The position numbers and the translations under genes were made by a program. Positions 32,564-40,806 of a DNA stretch of 64,000 nt are shown in pieces. The notes under the pieces were generated by a model. That model saw nothing but the letters and a program-made list of their open reading frames with translations. It was not told where the DNA came from and made no database searches. The stretch is from Bin87 sp965261925. GTDB lineage: Bacteria > Chloroflexota > Dehalococcoidia > Lucifugimonadales > UBA3495. Location: assembly GCA_965261925.1 (NCBI GenBank), contig OZ253486.1, positions 2,542,001 through 2,606,000 of the forward strand. Direction: 5' to 3'. Each line of letters opens with the position of its first letter. Position 1 is the first letter of the stretch.

Positions 32564-33826
32564 TTGGCCACACTTCTGGGCGCCCGGGCGAGCGAGACCT
32601 TCGGCTCGTTCCGGCGGCGCGACTTTTCGCTGGTCTGGGTGTCCGCCAACATCGCCATGGCCGGCCGGCAGATGGAGATCATCGCCGTACTCTGGTTGGT
32701 GCTGGAGTTGACCGGCGACGCCCTGCTGGTCGGCCTGGCTGGCGGGTCGGCTCTCGGTTTGGCGTTTCTTTCCGTCTTCGCCGGCGCGGTGGTGGACAGG
32801 ATGCCGCGCCGGCTGCTCATGGCGGCGGGTCATTTCATCGCGGCGGCATTGGCATTCCTGCTGATGGCGCTCCTGCTGATGGATGCGCTGAAGGTCTGGA
32901 TGATCTTCGCAATCATCCTGGGCGGCGGTGCGTTCCGGACCATCGAGCTCCCGGTGACGAATGCCCTGCTGATTGATACGGTGCCCCGCGAGCGACTCAC
33001 CAACGCGGTGGCCATGCTGGGTTTCGGCCAGAATCTGACGCAGTTTGTGGGGCCCATTGCCGGGGGGTTCCTGTACACCCCGCTGACTCCTGCGGGACTG
33101 TTCGGCTTCATCGGCGCGATGTATGTGATCGGCGGTTTTCTGGCCCTGACAGTACGGACCCGGAATGCGACCGCGGGCCACACCACGCCTCGCCAGATAA
33201 TCGTCGGCGTGGCCGAAGGCATGCGTCATGTCTGGCAGCGCAAGGAACTGTTCATGGCGCTGTTGATTGCCGCGATGTACAACGTCACCGGCTTTCCGTT
33301 CTCCACCGCCCTGATGCCGATCTTTGCCAAGGACACCCTGATGGGTGGCCCGGAGGTGCTTGGCCTGCTCAACGGAGCGATGGGCGCGGGCGCGGTAATC
33401 GGCGCGTTGGTGGTGGCCGGCCTGGGCGATCTCCGTCGGCAGGGTTGGTGGCTGGTTTGGGCGGTCAACGGCGGATGGCACGGCTCGATGATGCTGTTCG
33501 CGGTCGCCGTGATGACGCTGCCGAGTTTACTGCCGTTTACAGCAGTACTGGTGGTGGCCCTGGCGATCAAGGTGCTGACAGGAATAGGGCGTTCCGTGTC
33601 GTTGGTGCTGGTGATGACGCTGCTGATGGGCAACTCCGATCCGGAGTTTCGGGGCCGTATGGGCGGGATGCGCGTGTTGTCAATCCAGGCACATTTCCCG
33701 GCCAGTGCACTGAATGGATGGATGGTGACGCAGATCGGAGCGCCGTTGACGGCGCTGTACCTGGGGATCGCCGGATCGGTGGCGGTGTTCTTTTGCCTGT
33801 TTTCCCGGCGGCTGCGGGAAGCGTAG
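32564..33826 (+). CDS. MFS exporter (EntS/MFS_3-like)
   Basis: A 420-aa major-facilitator transporter with about 11-12 hydrophobic segments. The family loop between helices 2 and 3 is AGAVVDRMPRRLLMAAGHF. The N-terminus (FGSFRRRDFSLVWVSANIA) and the overall pattern resemble MFS_3/EntS-type efflux proteins. Translation appears to start at TTG 32564 with GGGAGGG upstream. The substrate is unknown. It stands alone just downstream of the IS66 element. Confidence 0.85.
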   Translation: MATLLGARASETFGSFRRRDFSLVWVSANIAMAGRQMEIIAVLWLVLELTGDALLVGLAGGSALGLAFLSVFAGAVVDRMPRRLLMAAGHFIAAALAFLLMALLLMDALKVWMIFAIILGGGAFRTIELPVTNALLIDTVPRERLTNAVAMLGFGQNLTQFVGPIAGGFLYTPLTPAGLFGFIGAMYVIGGFLALTVRTRNATAGHTTPRQIIVGVAEGMRHVWQRKELFMALLIAAMYNVTGFPFSTALMPIFAKDTLMGGPEVLGLLNGAMGAGAVIGALVVAGLGDLRRQGWWLVWAVNGGWHGSMMLFAVAVMTLPSLLPFTAVLVVALAIKVLTGIGRSVSLVLVMTLLMGNSDPEFRGRMGGMRVLSIQAHFPASALNGWMVTQIGAPLTALYLGIAGSVAVFFCLFSRRLREA

Positions 33827-33909
33827 GCCGGGACGCGGCGCGATTGACCATACCGAGAGAAGAGCAATAGAATCCGTCGCGAGGTCCATTCGGAGTTGAG
33901 AGGGGCACC

Positions 33910-35018
33910 ATGACTACTGGACAATTATCGCAAGGAAATGGCGAACGGCTTGCCGAAGAAACAGTTCGCGACGAAACTGAAAATAACGATATTGAAGAGG
34001 CCGTGAATTATCGCATCACTAGCTACGGAGTGGATTTTGATGTTGAGGGATTAGTGCGGAGAATAAACGGTGGGGATATTTTTGTGCCCGATTTCCAACG
34101 GGGATTCGTTTGGAATTTTAAACAAGCGTCACAATTCATCGAATCCCTCTTACTGGGACTTCCGGTGCCCGGGATATTTCTCACCATGGAACCAGCCACG
34201 GAAAAATTGATGGTGATTGACGGACAGCAGCGTTTGAAAACCCTCCAATATTTCTACTCAGGCAAATTTGGGGATGGCGAGCAGAAGTTCGCGCTACAAG
34301 GCGTGACACAGAGTTTAGCCGGGAAACAATACGCGGACTTGCGTCAACCAGATAGGCGACGCTTGGACAATTCACTCTTCCATGCCACTATAACCCGCCA
34401 ACTGTTCCCAGATGATGGGATGAGCAGCGTATTCCATATCTTCCAACGGCTGAACAGTACAGGACAGCGTTTAACCCCACAGGAAATCCGCCAAGCGATG
34501 TACCGCGGCACTTTGCTGGACAATATAAGAGAGATGAACGTCGACGGAAATTGGCGCACGATATTCGGCCGCACTAGTCCGCGACAGAAGGACCAAGAAC
34601 TGATCTTGCGCTTTTGGGCGATGCACGTGAACTCGGAGAAGTACGCTGCGCCGATGCTAGGCTTTCTCAACGACTTTGCTGTCGAACATCGGAACCCTGA
34701 CAAGAATTTCTAAACCGCGGACGATATTTGTTTAGAGAGGTGATGGAACTGTTCAATATTGCCGTTGGCAACCGAGCGTTCCGCACCGACGGTAGCAGAC
34801 AAATGAATGCTGCGGTTTTTGACTCGATGTCGGTCGGCTTAGCTCGACGCATAGCCACTAAGCGAGAAGCCGAGCCCAGTCCCGACACCATACAGGCTGC
34901 GCATGATGCGCTTCTCAAAGACAGCGAATATATCGCCAGTGTTTCAGGCGGTACTGCTCAAACGCAGTCTGTACAAACCCGCCTCCGGAAAGCAGCAGCT
35001 GCATTCGGAGGATTGTGA
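33910..35018 (+). pseudogene. DUF262 domain protein gene with a one-base frameshift
   Basis: The first part (33910-34713) encodes a DUF262 N-terminal domain with VPDFQRGFVWNFKQASQFIESLLLG and the ParB-like DGQQR motif. The rest continues in another frame: EFLNRGRYLF then REVMELFNIAVGNRAFR, to 35018. Restoring one base near 34703 (GACAAG-G-AATTTC) joins the two into 370 codons. DUF262 proteins are related to GmrSD-type restriction and other defence nucleases. The stop is followed one base later by the ATG of a HEPN gene. The DNA is clearly more A/T-rich than its neighbours. Confidence 0.82.
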
Positions 35019-35019
35019 A

Positions 35020-35499
35020 ATGCAAAACGCGAAGGCTCAGAACCAGTTGCAGGAAATCCTGGAACTGTTCAGGGAACTTGGCGTAGCGAGCAGAATGCAG
35101 GTGCATTGGGGACGTTACTTATGCATCATGATCGCAAGCTTGCTTGAGAATGCAGTGCAGGCCATATCCGAGGAATACGCTTACTCGGCAGCGGGCGGTA
35201 ACGTGGCGCAATATGTCAGCAATCAGATCGCATTCACTGTCGGCAATGCCAACTCTGATAGCATCGTGAGAACGGCAAGAGCATTTAGCGAAACCTGGGC
35301 TAACGACCTGCGGTCATTTTTGGCGGACGACGACCGACAGTCTGCCATCAATACTATAATAAGCCAACGAAACCTCATCGCCCACGGTGAACAGTCCTCC
35401 GTCTCGCCGGCACAAATGAGAGCACATCTAGAAAAAGCCGTCGCAGTGTTAGACTTTATCGAAAACCAATGCCTTGGGTTGTCCCCACCAGAACATTAA
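35020..35499 (+). CDS. HEPN-domain protein (MAE_28990/MAE_18760-like)
   Basis: A 159-aa all-helical protein with the HEPN ribonuclease signature R-N-x3-H in SQRNLIAHGEQ, plus an N-terminal coiled helix (QNQLQEILELFRELGV). It begins one base after the DUF262 stop and so is co-translated with it. DUF262 and HEPN proteins of this type often occur together and are thought to form defence or toxin-antitoxin-like pairs. The HEPN gene is intact while its partner is frameshifted. Confidence 0.78.
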   Translation: MQNAKAQNQLQEILELFRELGVASRMQVHWGRYLCIMIASLLENAVQAISEEYAYSAAGGNVAQYVSNQIAFTVGNANSDSIVRTARAFSETWANDLRSFLADDDRQSAINTIISQRNLIAHGEQSSVSPAQMRAHLEKAVAVLDFIENQCLGLSPPEH

Positions 35500-35532
35500 C
35501 CGACCGTTCATTCGCCATTAGGAGGGACCAAA

Positions 35533-36468
35533 ATGACGACACCGAACATTCCCACCGAGGAACAAGTGCTGGGCTGGTTCGATTCGCTGAGCAACTGGGG
35601 CCGCTGGGGCGACGACGACGAACTGGGCACCCTGAACCTGATTACGGACGCCAAGCGGAAGGAAGCTGCCGCTTTGGTGCGCGAGGGCGTAAGCGTCACC
35701 TGCTCTCGGTTGCTGGTGCCGGAGATGGCGCCGGACGTAACCAGCATTCCTCCGCTGCACTATATGGTGTCGACCGGAGAGTCCGCGCCGTCTGAAGGCG
35801 GCGGGGGAGCCAGCGATTTCATCGGCGTGTCGTTCCACGGCCTGACGGTCACCCACCTGGACAGCCTGTGCCACCAGTTCTGGAACGGCAAGATGTACAA
35901 CGGGAAGGACGCCGGCCTCATCAACAACGCCAACAAGGCCGGAGCCGGCGCCATCGATACGGTGCGCAATGGCGTGGTTACGCGCGGAGTACTGCTGGAT
36001 ATCGCCGCCGTGAAGGGCAAGGATTGGCTGGACGCCGCCGAGCCGGTGTTCACCGCGGATCTGGAAGCGGCCGAAGAAGCGCAGGGCGTTCGGGTCACCG
36101 AGGGTGACGCGCTCTGCATTCGCCTGGGATGGTACAAGCGGCGGCAGGAAGTGGGCGCTCCGACGGCTGCCGAGGGTCGGCCCGGTTTGCACGCGGAAAC
36201 GTTACCGTGGCTTCGAGAACGGGGAGTGTCCATCGCAGCCTGCGACGCCTCATGGGACGTTGCGCCCAGCGAGTATCCGTACCTGGGCCTGCCCATCCAC
36301 AAGGTGGGGATCGTCGGCATGGGGTTGTGGCTGATAGACGCCGCCAATTTCGACGAAGTGGCTCCGGTGTGTCGTCGGCTGAACCGGTGGGACTTTATGT
36401 TCACCGTCGCGCCGCTGCGCTGGCACAACGCCACGGGGTCGCCAGTCAACCCTCTGGCGACGTTCTAG
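35533..36468 (+). CDS. Cyclase-family metal-dependent hydrolase (kynurenine-formamidase-like)
   Basis: A 311-aa protein of the cyclase/kynurenine formamidase superfamily. The metal motif H-x-D appears in LTVTHLDSLCHQFWNGKMYNG, and SNWGRWGDDDELGTLNLIT at the start is typical of the bacterial branch. Other parts are GDALCIRLGWYKR and PIHKVGIVGMGLWLIDAANF. The ATG has TAGGAGG upstream. It is followed after 9 bases by two CoA-transferase genes, suggesting a shared degradative pathway in which it might open a ring or hydrolyse an amide or ester. Confidence 0.87.
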   Translation: MTTPNIPTEEQVLGWFDSLSNWGRWGDDDELGTLNLITDAKRKEAAALVREGVSVTCSRLLVPEMAPDVTSIPPLHYMVSTGESAPSEGGGGASDFIGVSFHGLTVTHLDSLCHQFWNGKMYNGKDAGLINNANKAGAGAIDTVRNGVVTRGVLLDIAAVKGKDWLDAAEPVFTADLEAAEEAQGVRVTEGDALCIRLGWYKRRQEVGAPTAAEGRPGLHAETLPWLRERGVSIAACDASWDVAPSEYPYLGLPIHKVGIVGMGLWLIDAANFDEVAPVCRRLNRWDFMFTVAPLRWHNATGSPVNPLATF

Positions 36469-36477
36469 GCGGTGCGG

Positions 36478-37749
36478 ATGTCCAATTACGACGACTACGG
36501 GCCGGGTCTCCTGGCTCCATACCGGGTACTCGATCTCACCGACGGGCGCGGGCTACTCTGCGGCAAGATGCTTGCCGACCTGGGGGCGGATGTAGTCCAG
36601 GTGGAACCTTCGGGAGGCAGCCCGGCCCGAAAGATAGGCCCGTTCTACAAGGACGAACCAGGCGCGGACCATAGCCTGTTCTGGTGGGCGTATTGCGCCA
36701 ACAAGCGCGGCGTCACGTTGGATGTCAGCCGGGCGGATGGCGCGGCGCTGTTCCGGCGACTGGTTGGTCAGGCCGACTTCATCATCGAATCCGCCGACCC
36801 GGGGCACATGAACTCGTTGGGTTTGGGTTACCCCGAGTTGCAGGAATTGAACCCGCGACTGGTCATGGTGTCCATCACGGCCTTCGGCCAGGATGGGCCA
36901 TACGCGGACTACGCGGCCTCCGATATCGTCGGTATGGCGTTGGGCGGGTTCATGCACCTGACCGGCGACGGGGACCGGCCGCCGCTGAGGGTCAGCATGC
37001 CCCAGTTCTACCAGCACGGCAGCGCCGCCGGAGCCGCCGCCGCGATGATCGCGCACACGCATCGGCAGCTGACAGGAGAGGGGCAGCACGTGGACGTGTC
37101 CTGCCAGCAGGCCGTGGCGCGGACGCTGGCCCATGCGCCGCAATACTGGGACCTGGAGCAGACCATCCTGCGCCGAATGGGCGCGTATCGGGAGTCGGCG
37201 GGCGGGACGTTCACGCGCATCAACTGGCCGTGCAAGGACGGATACGTCAACTTCCAGCCGGGCGGCGGTACGGCCGGCGCGGCACGTAGCGTTCGATCGA
37301 TGCTGGCCTGGATGACCGAGGAAGGTATGGGAAGTCCTGAACTGGACGCGGTCAACTGGGAAGAGCTGGGCTATGGCACGGCGCGGGCGGAGATCATGGA
37401 GCAGACGGTGGACGCAGTTGCGCCGTTTTTCATGACCCACACGCGCAACGAGCTGGCCGACGGCGCACTGGAACGACGCATACTGCTCTTTCCGGTGGCC
37501 ACGCCCAGCGACATTCTGGCGCACCGGCAATTGGCGGCGCGGGACTACTACGACCAGATCGAGCACCCCGAACTCGGTGAAACCGTGACCTACCCGGGGC
37601 ACTTCGTCAAGGATATGCAGGACCCGAAACGTGTAGGTGTGCGGCGGCGCGCGCCACGCGTTGGTGAGCACAACCGGGAGATCCTCGGCGGGGAGCTGGG
37701 GTTGCAGGACCGCGATCTGGCGCGGCTGTCCGAACTCGGCGTGATCTAG
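36478..37749 (+). CDS. Class III CoA-transferase (CaiB/BaiF family) 1
   Basis: A 423-aa family III CoA-transferase. The start region YRVLDLTDGRGLLCGKMLADLGADVVQVEP, CANKRGVTLDVSRADGAALFRRLVGQADFIIES and ITAFGQDGPYADYAASDIV are diagnostic. GTG at 36472 or ATG at 36478 could start it. It probably moves CoA between an acyl donor and a carboxylate. It lies between the cyclase gene and a second CoA-transferase, so the two could form a heteromeric or sequential pair. Confidence 0.9.
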   Translation: MSNYDDYGPGLLAPYRVLDLTDGRGLLCGKMLADLGADVVQVEPSGGSPARKIGPFYKDEPGADHSLFWWAYCANKRGVTLDVSRADGAALFRRLVGQADFIIESADPGHMNSLGLGYPELQELNPRLVMVSITAFGQDGPYADYAASDIVGMALGGFMHLTGDGDRPPLRVSMPQFYQHGSAAGAAAAMIAHTHRQLTGEGQHVDVSCQQAVARTLAHAPQYWDLEQTILRRMGAYRESAGGTFTRINWPCKDGYVNFQPGGGTAGAARSVRSMLAWMTEEGMGSPELDAVNWEELGYGTARAEIMEQTVDAVAPFFMTHTRNELADGALERRILLFPVATPSDILAHRQLAARDYYDQIEHPELGETVTYPGHFVKDMQDPKRVGVRRRAPRVGEHNREILGGELGLQDRDLARLSELGVI

Positions 37750-37771
37750 CAGCGAACGGAGTAGTTGAACG

Positions 37772-39007
37772 ATGGCAGACTTGCCTTTGGATGGGTTGAA
37801 AGTTCTCGACTTCTGCTGGGTCGCGGTGGGTCCGATGACCACCAAGTACCTCTCAGAATATGGAGCGACGGTGCTGCGAGTGGAGTCGGCGAAGCGACCG
37901 GAGACCCTGCGACGGGCCGGCCCGTTTGCCGGGGGCGAGTCCGGCATCAACCGGTCGGGCTATTTCGCGAACTACAACGCCAACAAGTACGGCCTGTCCA
38001 TAGATATGGGCCATCCGAGCGCGCCCGAGTTGATCCTGCGCATCGCCGAGTGGGCGGACGTCATCACCGAAAACTTCACGCCCGGTACCCTCGAGCGCTG
38101 GGGTCTGGGGTACGAGGAGTTGCGCAAGGCCAACCCGCGGGTCGTGCTGTTCAGCGCGTCGATGCTGGGCCGGGGCGGGCCGATGCAGGCGCAGCCCGGG
38201 TTCGGCGCGGTGCTGTCGTCGTTGGCCGGCTACACTAACATCATTGGCTGGCCGGACCGTGGGCCGGTGAACCCCTACGGCGCGTACACCGACTTCGTGT
38301 GTCCGAAGTTTGCGGTGGCCGCGATACTGGCCGCCGTGGACCGGCAGCGCGCCACTGGTCTGGGGACGCACCTGGATATGTCCCAACTGGAAACCAGCCT
38401 GCACTTCGGCGGGCCGATGCTGCTGGATGCCGCCGTCAACGGCCGCGAACCGGACCTGGTGGGGAACCGTCACCCGTCCGCCTCGCCGCATGGGGCCTAT
38501 CCGTGCGCCCCTGACGCCCACGGCGAAAGCGACCGCTGGGTCGCCATCGCGGCGTTCACCGACGAGCAATGGGCCGCACTGCGCGGTGAGATGGCGGCGG
38601 ACGGCGTGGCGGAAATTGAATCGGGCGAGTTCCGCACCTTCCGGGTTCGAAAGGCCCACGAGGACAAGCTGGACGGGATCATTGCGGGCTGGACGGTGCA
38701 TCACGACCGCCACGAGTTGATGAGCCGGCTGCAAGCGGTGGGCATCCCGGCGGGTGCGGTCAACGATACCCGCGACCTGTTCGAGGATCCGCAACTGCGC
38801 CATCGGGAGCATTTCACCTGGTTGGACCACCCCGAGATGGGGCCGTACGCCACCGACTATACCGAGGCGCAGCTCTCGCTGACCCCGGGCCGGCTGGACC
38901 GTCCGGCGCCGCTGCTGGGGCAGGATACGGAGCACGCGCTGCGGGAGATTGTGGGGTTGAGCGAGGCGGAGTACCGGGAGTTGCTGGAGGCGGGAGCGTT
39001 GGAGTGA
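37772..39007 (+). CDS. Class III CoA-transferase (CaiB/BaiF family) 2
   Basis: A 411-aa family III CoA-transferase: LKVLDFCWVAVGPMTTKYLSEYGATVLRVE, NANKYGLSIDMGHPSAPELILRIAEWADVITENFTPG (split here as two motifs), FSASMLGRGGPM and GLGTHLDMSQLETSLHF. It is 22 bases after CoA-transferase 1 and only about 45-50% like it by eye, so it is not a recent duplicate. The acceptor acid is unknown. Confidence 0.9.
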   Translation: MADLPLDGLKVLDFCWVAVGPMTTKYLSEYGATVLRVESAKRPETLRRAGPFAGGESGINRSGYFANYNANKYGLSIDMGHPSAPELILRIAEWADVITENFTPGTLERWGLGYEELRKANPRVVLFSASMLGRGGPMQAQPGFGAVLSSLAGYTNIIGWPDRGPVNPYGAYTDFVCPKFAVAAILAAVDRQRATGLGTHLDMSQLETSLHFGGPMLLDAAVNGREPDLVGNRHPSASPHGAYPCAPDAHGESDRWVAIAAFTDEQWAALRGEMAADGVAEIESGEFRTFRVRKAHEDKLDGIIAGWTVHHDRHELMSRLQAVGIPAGAVNDTRDLFEDPQLRHREHFTWLDHPEMGPYATDYTEAQLSLTPGRLDRPAPLLGQDTEHALREIVGLSEAEYRELLEAGALE

Positions 39008-39022
39008 TGGCAGGCCCAGGTA

Positions 39023-39421
39023 TTGCCATTTGAATTCGCACTGGAAGGACCGCCCGTGTCACAACAAGCCCACCGTCGCAACCGAGTGGAGAGGCGGGTG
39101 CAAGACGTGCGTGCGGCCGCGGATCAATATTGGGACGGCTCACCACCCGCTGACGGGACAGTTGCGGTGAGCATGGTGTACATTTTCGATACCGTCCCGT
39201 GTGATGTTGACAATATTCTCAAGCCGATCCTAGGCGGGATGAAAGGGTTGGTGTACTCTGATGACAGCTAAGTTTCTGACTTGGTGTGTAGGAAGAGGGA
39301 CTGCGAGCAAACCCTTCACACAGCGGGTGTGTCGCACGTCTTCGATGAATGTTATTGTAGCTACAGCCAATTCCGGTACATTCGCGTAGATGAGGGCAAT
39401 AGCCAGATCGTCCCGTTATGA
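39023..39421 (+). pseudogene. RusA-like Holliday junction resolvase gene with an in-frame stop
   Basis: The frame begins at TTG 39023 with the RusA-family start (EGPPVSQQAHRRNR) and contains the catalytic-Asp region CDVDNILKPILGGMKGLVYSDDS. A TAA at 39269-39271 stands where the family has Q in the usual DDSQV motif. The same frame then continues without further stops (VSDLVCRKRD to QFRYIRVDEG) to TGA at 39419-39421, 133 codons in all. That final stop overlaps the next ATG by four bases. One C-to-T change would explain the break. Confidence 0.78.
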
Positions 39422-40098
39422 TCTATGACCTGACAATCAACGAGCAACAAGTTGCAGACGTATTGGCTGCGGAGTACCGCGCGAAAGGCTATAAGGTGTC
39501 GCGAGAGGCACCGCTGGAATTTCTTCCGGGGTTCCGCGCTGATTTGTTGGTTGAAAAAGACGACGTGGTAGAAGTGGTGGAGGTCAAGACGCGCTCGTCG
39601 TTATTTGCCAATCCCGGCATCAAAGAGATCGAGCGCATCATAAATGCCCAGCCCGGATGGAGATTCCAATTGCGGCTGGTAGGCGAACCTGAAAAGATTG
39701 CCGTCGCAGAAAATGCTCCATCGCTGGGTGTATCGGGCATAGTCCAACGAATGTCGGAAGCCCAGGCGTTGTTGGATGCCGGATTTGTCGAAGCGGCCTT
39801 TCTGGTGGCTTGGACTGCCGCTGAGGCCGTCGTGAGAGCTCTGGTTTCGGCCGAGGGTATCGCCGTAGACCGTGCCACTGACCCAGCCTATGTGCTTGGT
39901 GTGGCCGTTGCGTACGGCGCGCTGGATAGGGACGAATATCGCCGTTTGGTTCGGCTGATGAAGTACCGGAATGCCATCGCCCATGGATTTGAAGTAAGCG
40001 ATTTCACCGGCACATTGGTCACAGATTTGATTGCGTCCGTCAACGCCCTACTGGAGGAGTACGGCGGGCCGGTCGGATCTGGTGAAGTAGCTGAATGA
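39418..40098 (+). CDS. PD-(D/E)XK nuclease-like domain fused to a HEPN domain
   Basis: A 226-aa two-domain protein. Residues about 10-90 show a restriction-endonuclease-like core of the REase_AHJR type: LEFLPGFRADLLVEKDDVVEVVEVKTRSS, giving D-x(n)-E-x-K. Residues about 105-215 form a helical HEPN-like domain ending in MKYRNAIAHGFEVSD (R-N-x3-H). Both are nuclease-type signatures. Its start overlaps the RusA-like frame (ATGA) and its stop overlaps the next start (ATGA), so three genes are coupled. Its role is unknown; phage defence or repair are candidates. Confidence 0.75.
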   Translation: MIYDLTINEQQVADVLAAEYRAKGYKVSREAPLEFLPGFRADLLVEKDDVVEVVEVKTRSSLFANPGIKEIERIINAQPGWRFQLRLVGEPEKIAVAENAPSLGVSGIVQRMSEAQALLDAGFVEAAFLVAWTAAEAVVRALVSAEGIAVDRATDPAYVLGVAVAYGALDRDEYRRLVRLMKYRNAIAHGFEVSDFTGTLVTDLIASVNALLEEYGGPVGSGEVAE

Positions 40099-40736
40099 CT
40101 AGCGGCATCGCCTTTGCGTTACTAGCCATCCACATATCCGCGGGTTCGGTGGCACTGGCTATGGCTGGGGTTGCGCTGGTTACCGCGAAGGGCGGGCGGT
40201 GGCATGTGCTGGCAGGGCGGGTTTATGCCGGAGCAATGACGGTGGTGTTCCTGACGGCGATCCCGCTGGCGTTCTTCGGGGGCAGCACTTTCCTTTTTCT
40301 GATCGCCTTGTTCAGCTTCTACCTGGTGTTTGCCGGCTGGCGATTCGCGCGCAACCGGCAACGGAAGGCCCATCCGGTGGACTGGGTCGCCGTCGCCGCC
40401 ATCGGACTCACCGGACTGGCGATGTGGGGGTACGCGGCGGTCCTGGGTTTCAGCGGCAGTTCTCAGTGGGTGACAATGCTGGTCTTCGGCGGGATCGCGT
40501 TGGCGCTGGGGGTGGCGGACGCCAGTTTCCACCGGAGGCAGCCGGGCGGCGCCCGTCGCGTGTCGCGGCATCTCACCAACATGATGGCCGGCACCATCGC
40601 GACGATCACGGCGGTGACGGTGGTCAACGTCGATATGGACCCGGTGTGGGTTCCCTGGATACTGCCCACGGTGGTCATCACGCCGCTGATCGCCTGGTGG
40701 AACGTGCGCGTGCTGCGCCGCAACCGCGCAAGTTGA
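40095..40736 (+). CDS. DUF2306-like integral membrane protein
   Basis: A 213-aa protein with six or seven hydrophobic helices and a family-like GGRWHVLAGRVYAGAM segment after the first helix. Its ATG overlaps the stop of the REase-HEPN gene (ATGA), indicating co-translation. DUF2306 proteins are predicted membrane proteins without an established activity. Whether it belongs functionally to the RusA/REase-HEPN module or is just a coupled neighbour cannot be told. Confidence 0.7.
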   Translation: MTSGIAFALLAIHISAGSVALAMAGVALVTAKGGRWHVLAGRVYAGAMTVVFLTAIPLAFFGGSTFLFLIALFSFYLVFAGWRFARNRQRKAHPVDWVAVAAIGLTGLAMWGYAAVLGFSGSSQWVTMLVFGGIALALGVADASFHRRQPGGARRVSRHLTNMMAGTIATITAVTVVNVDMDPVWVPWILPTVVITPLIAWWNVRVLRRNRAS

Positions 40737-40806
40737 CACTCGAAACGCGTTGCCGCTACATTGTCACTCAAACATGTTCACCCCAGTTGGATGAGAGGCC
40801 GCAACT

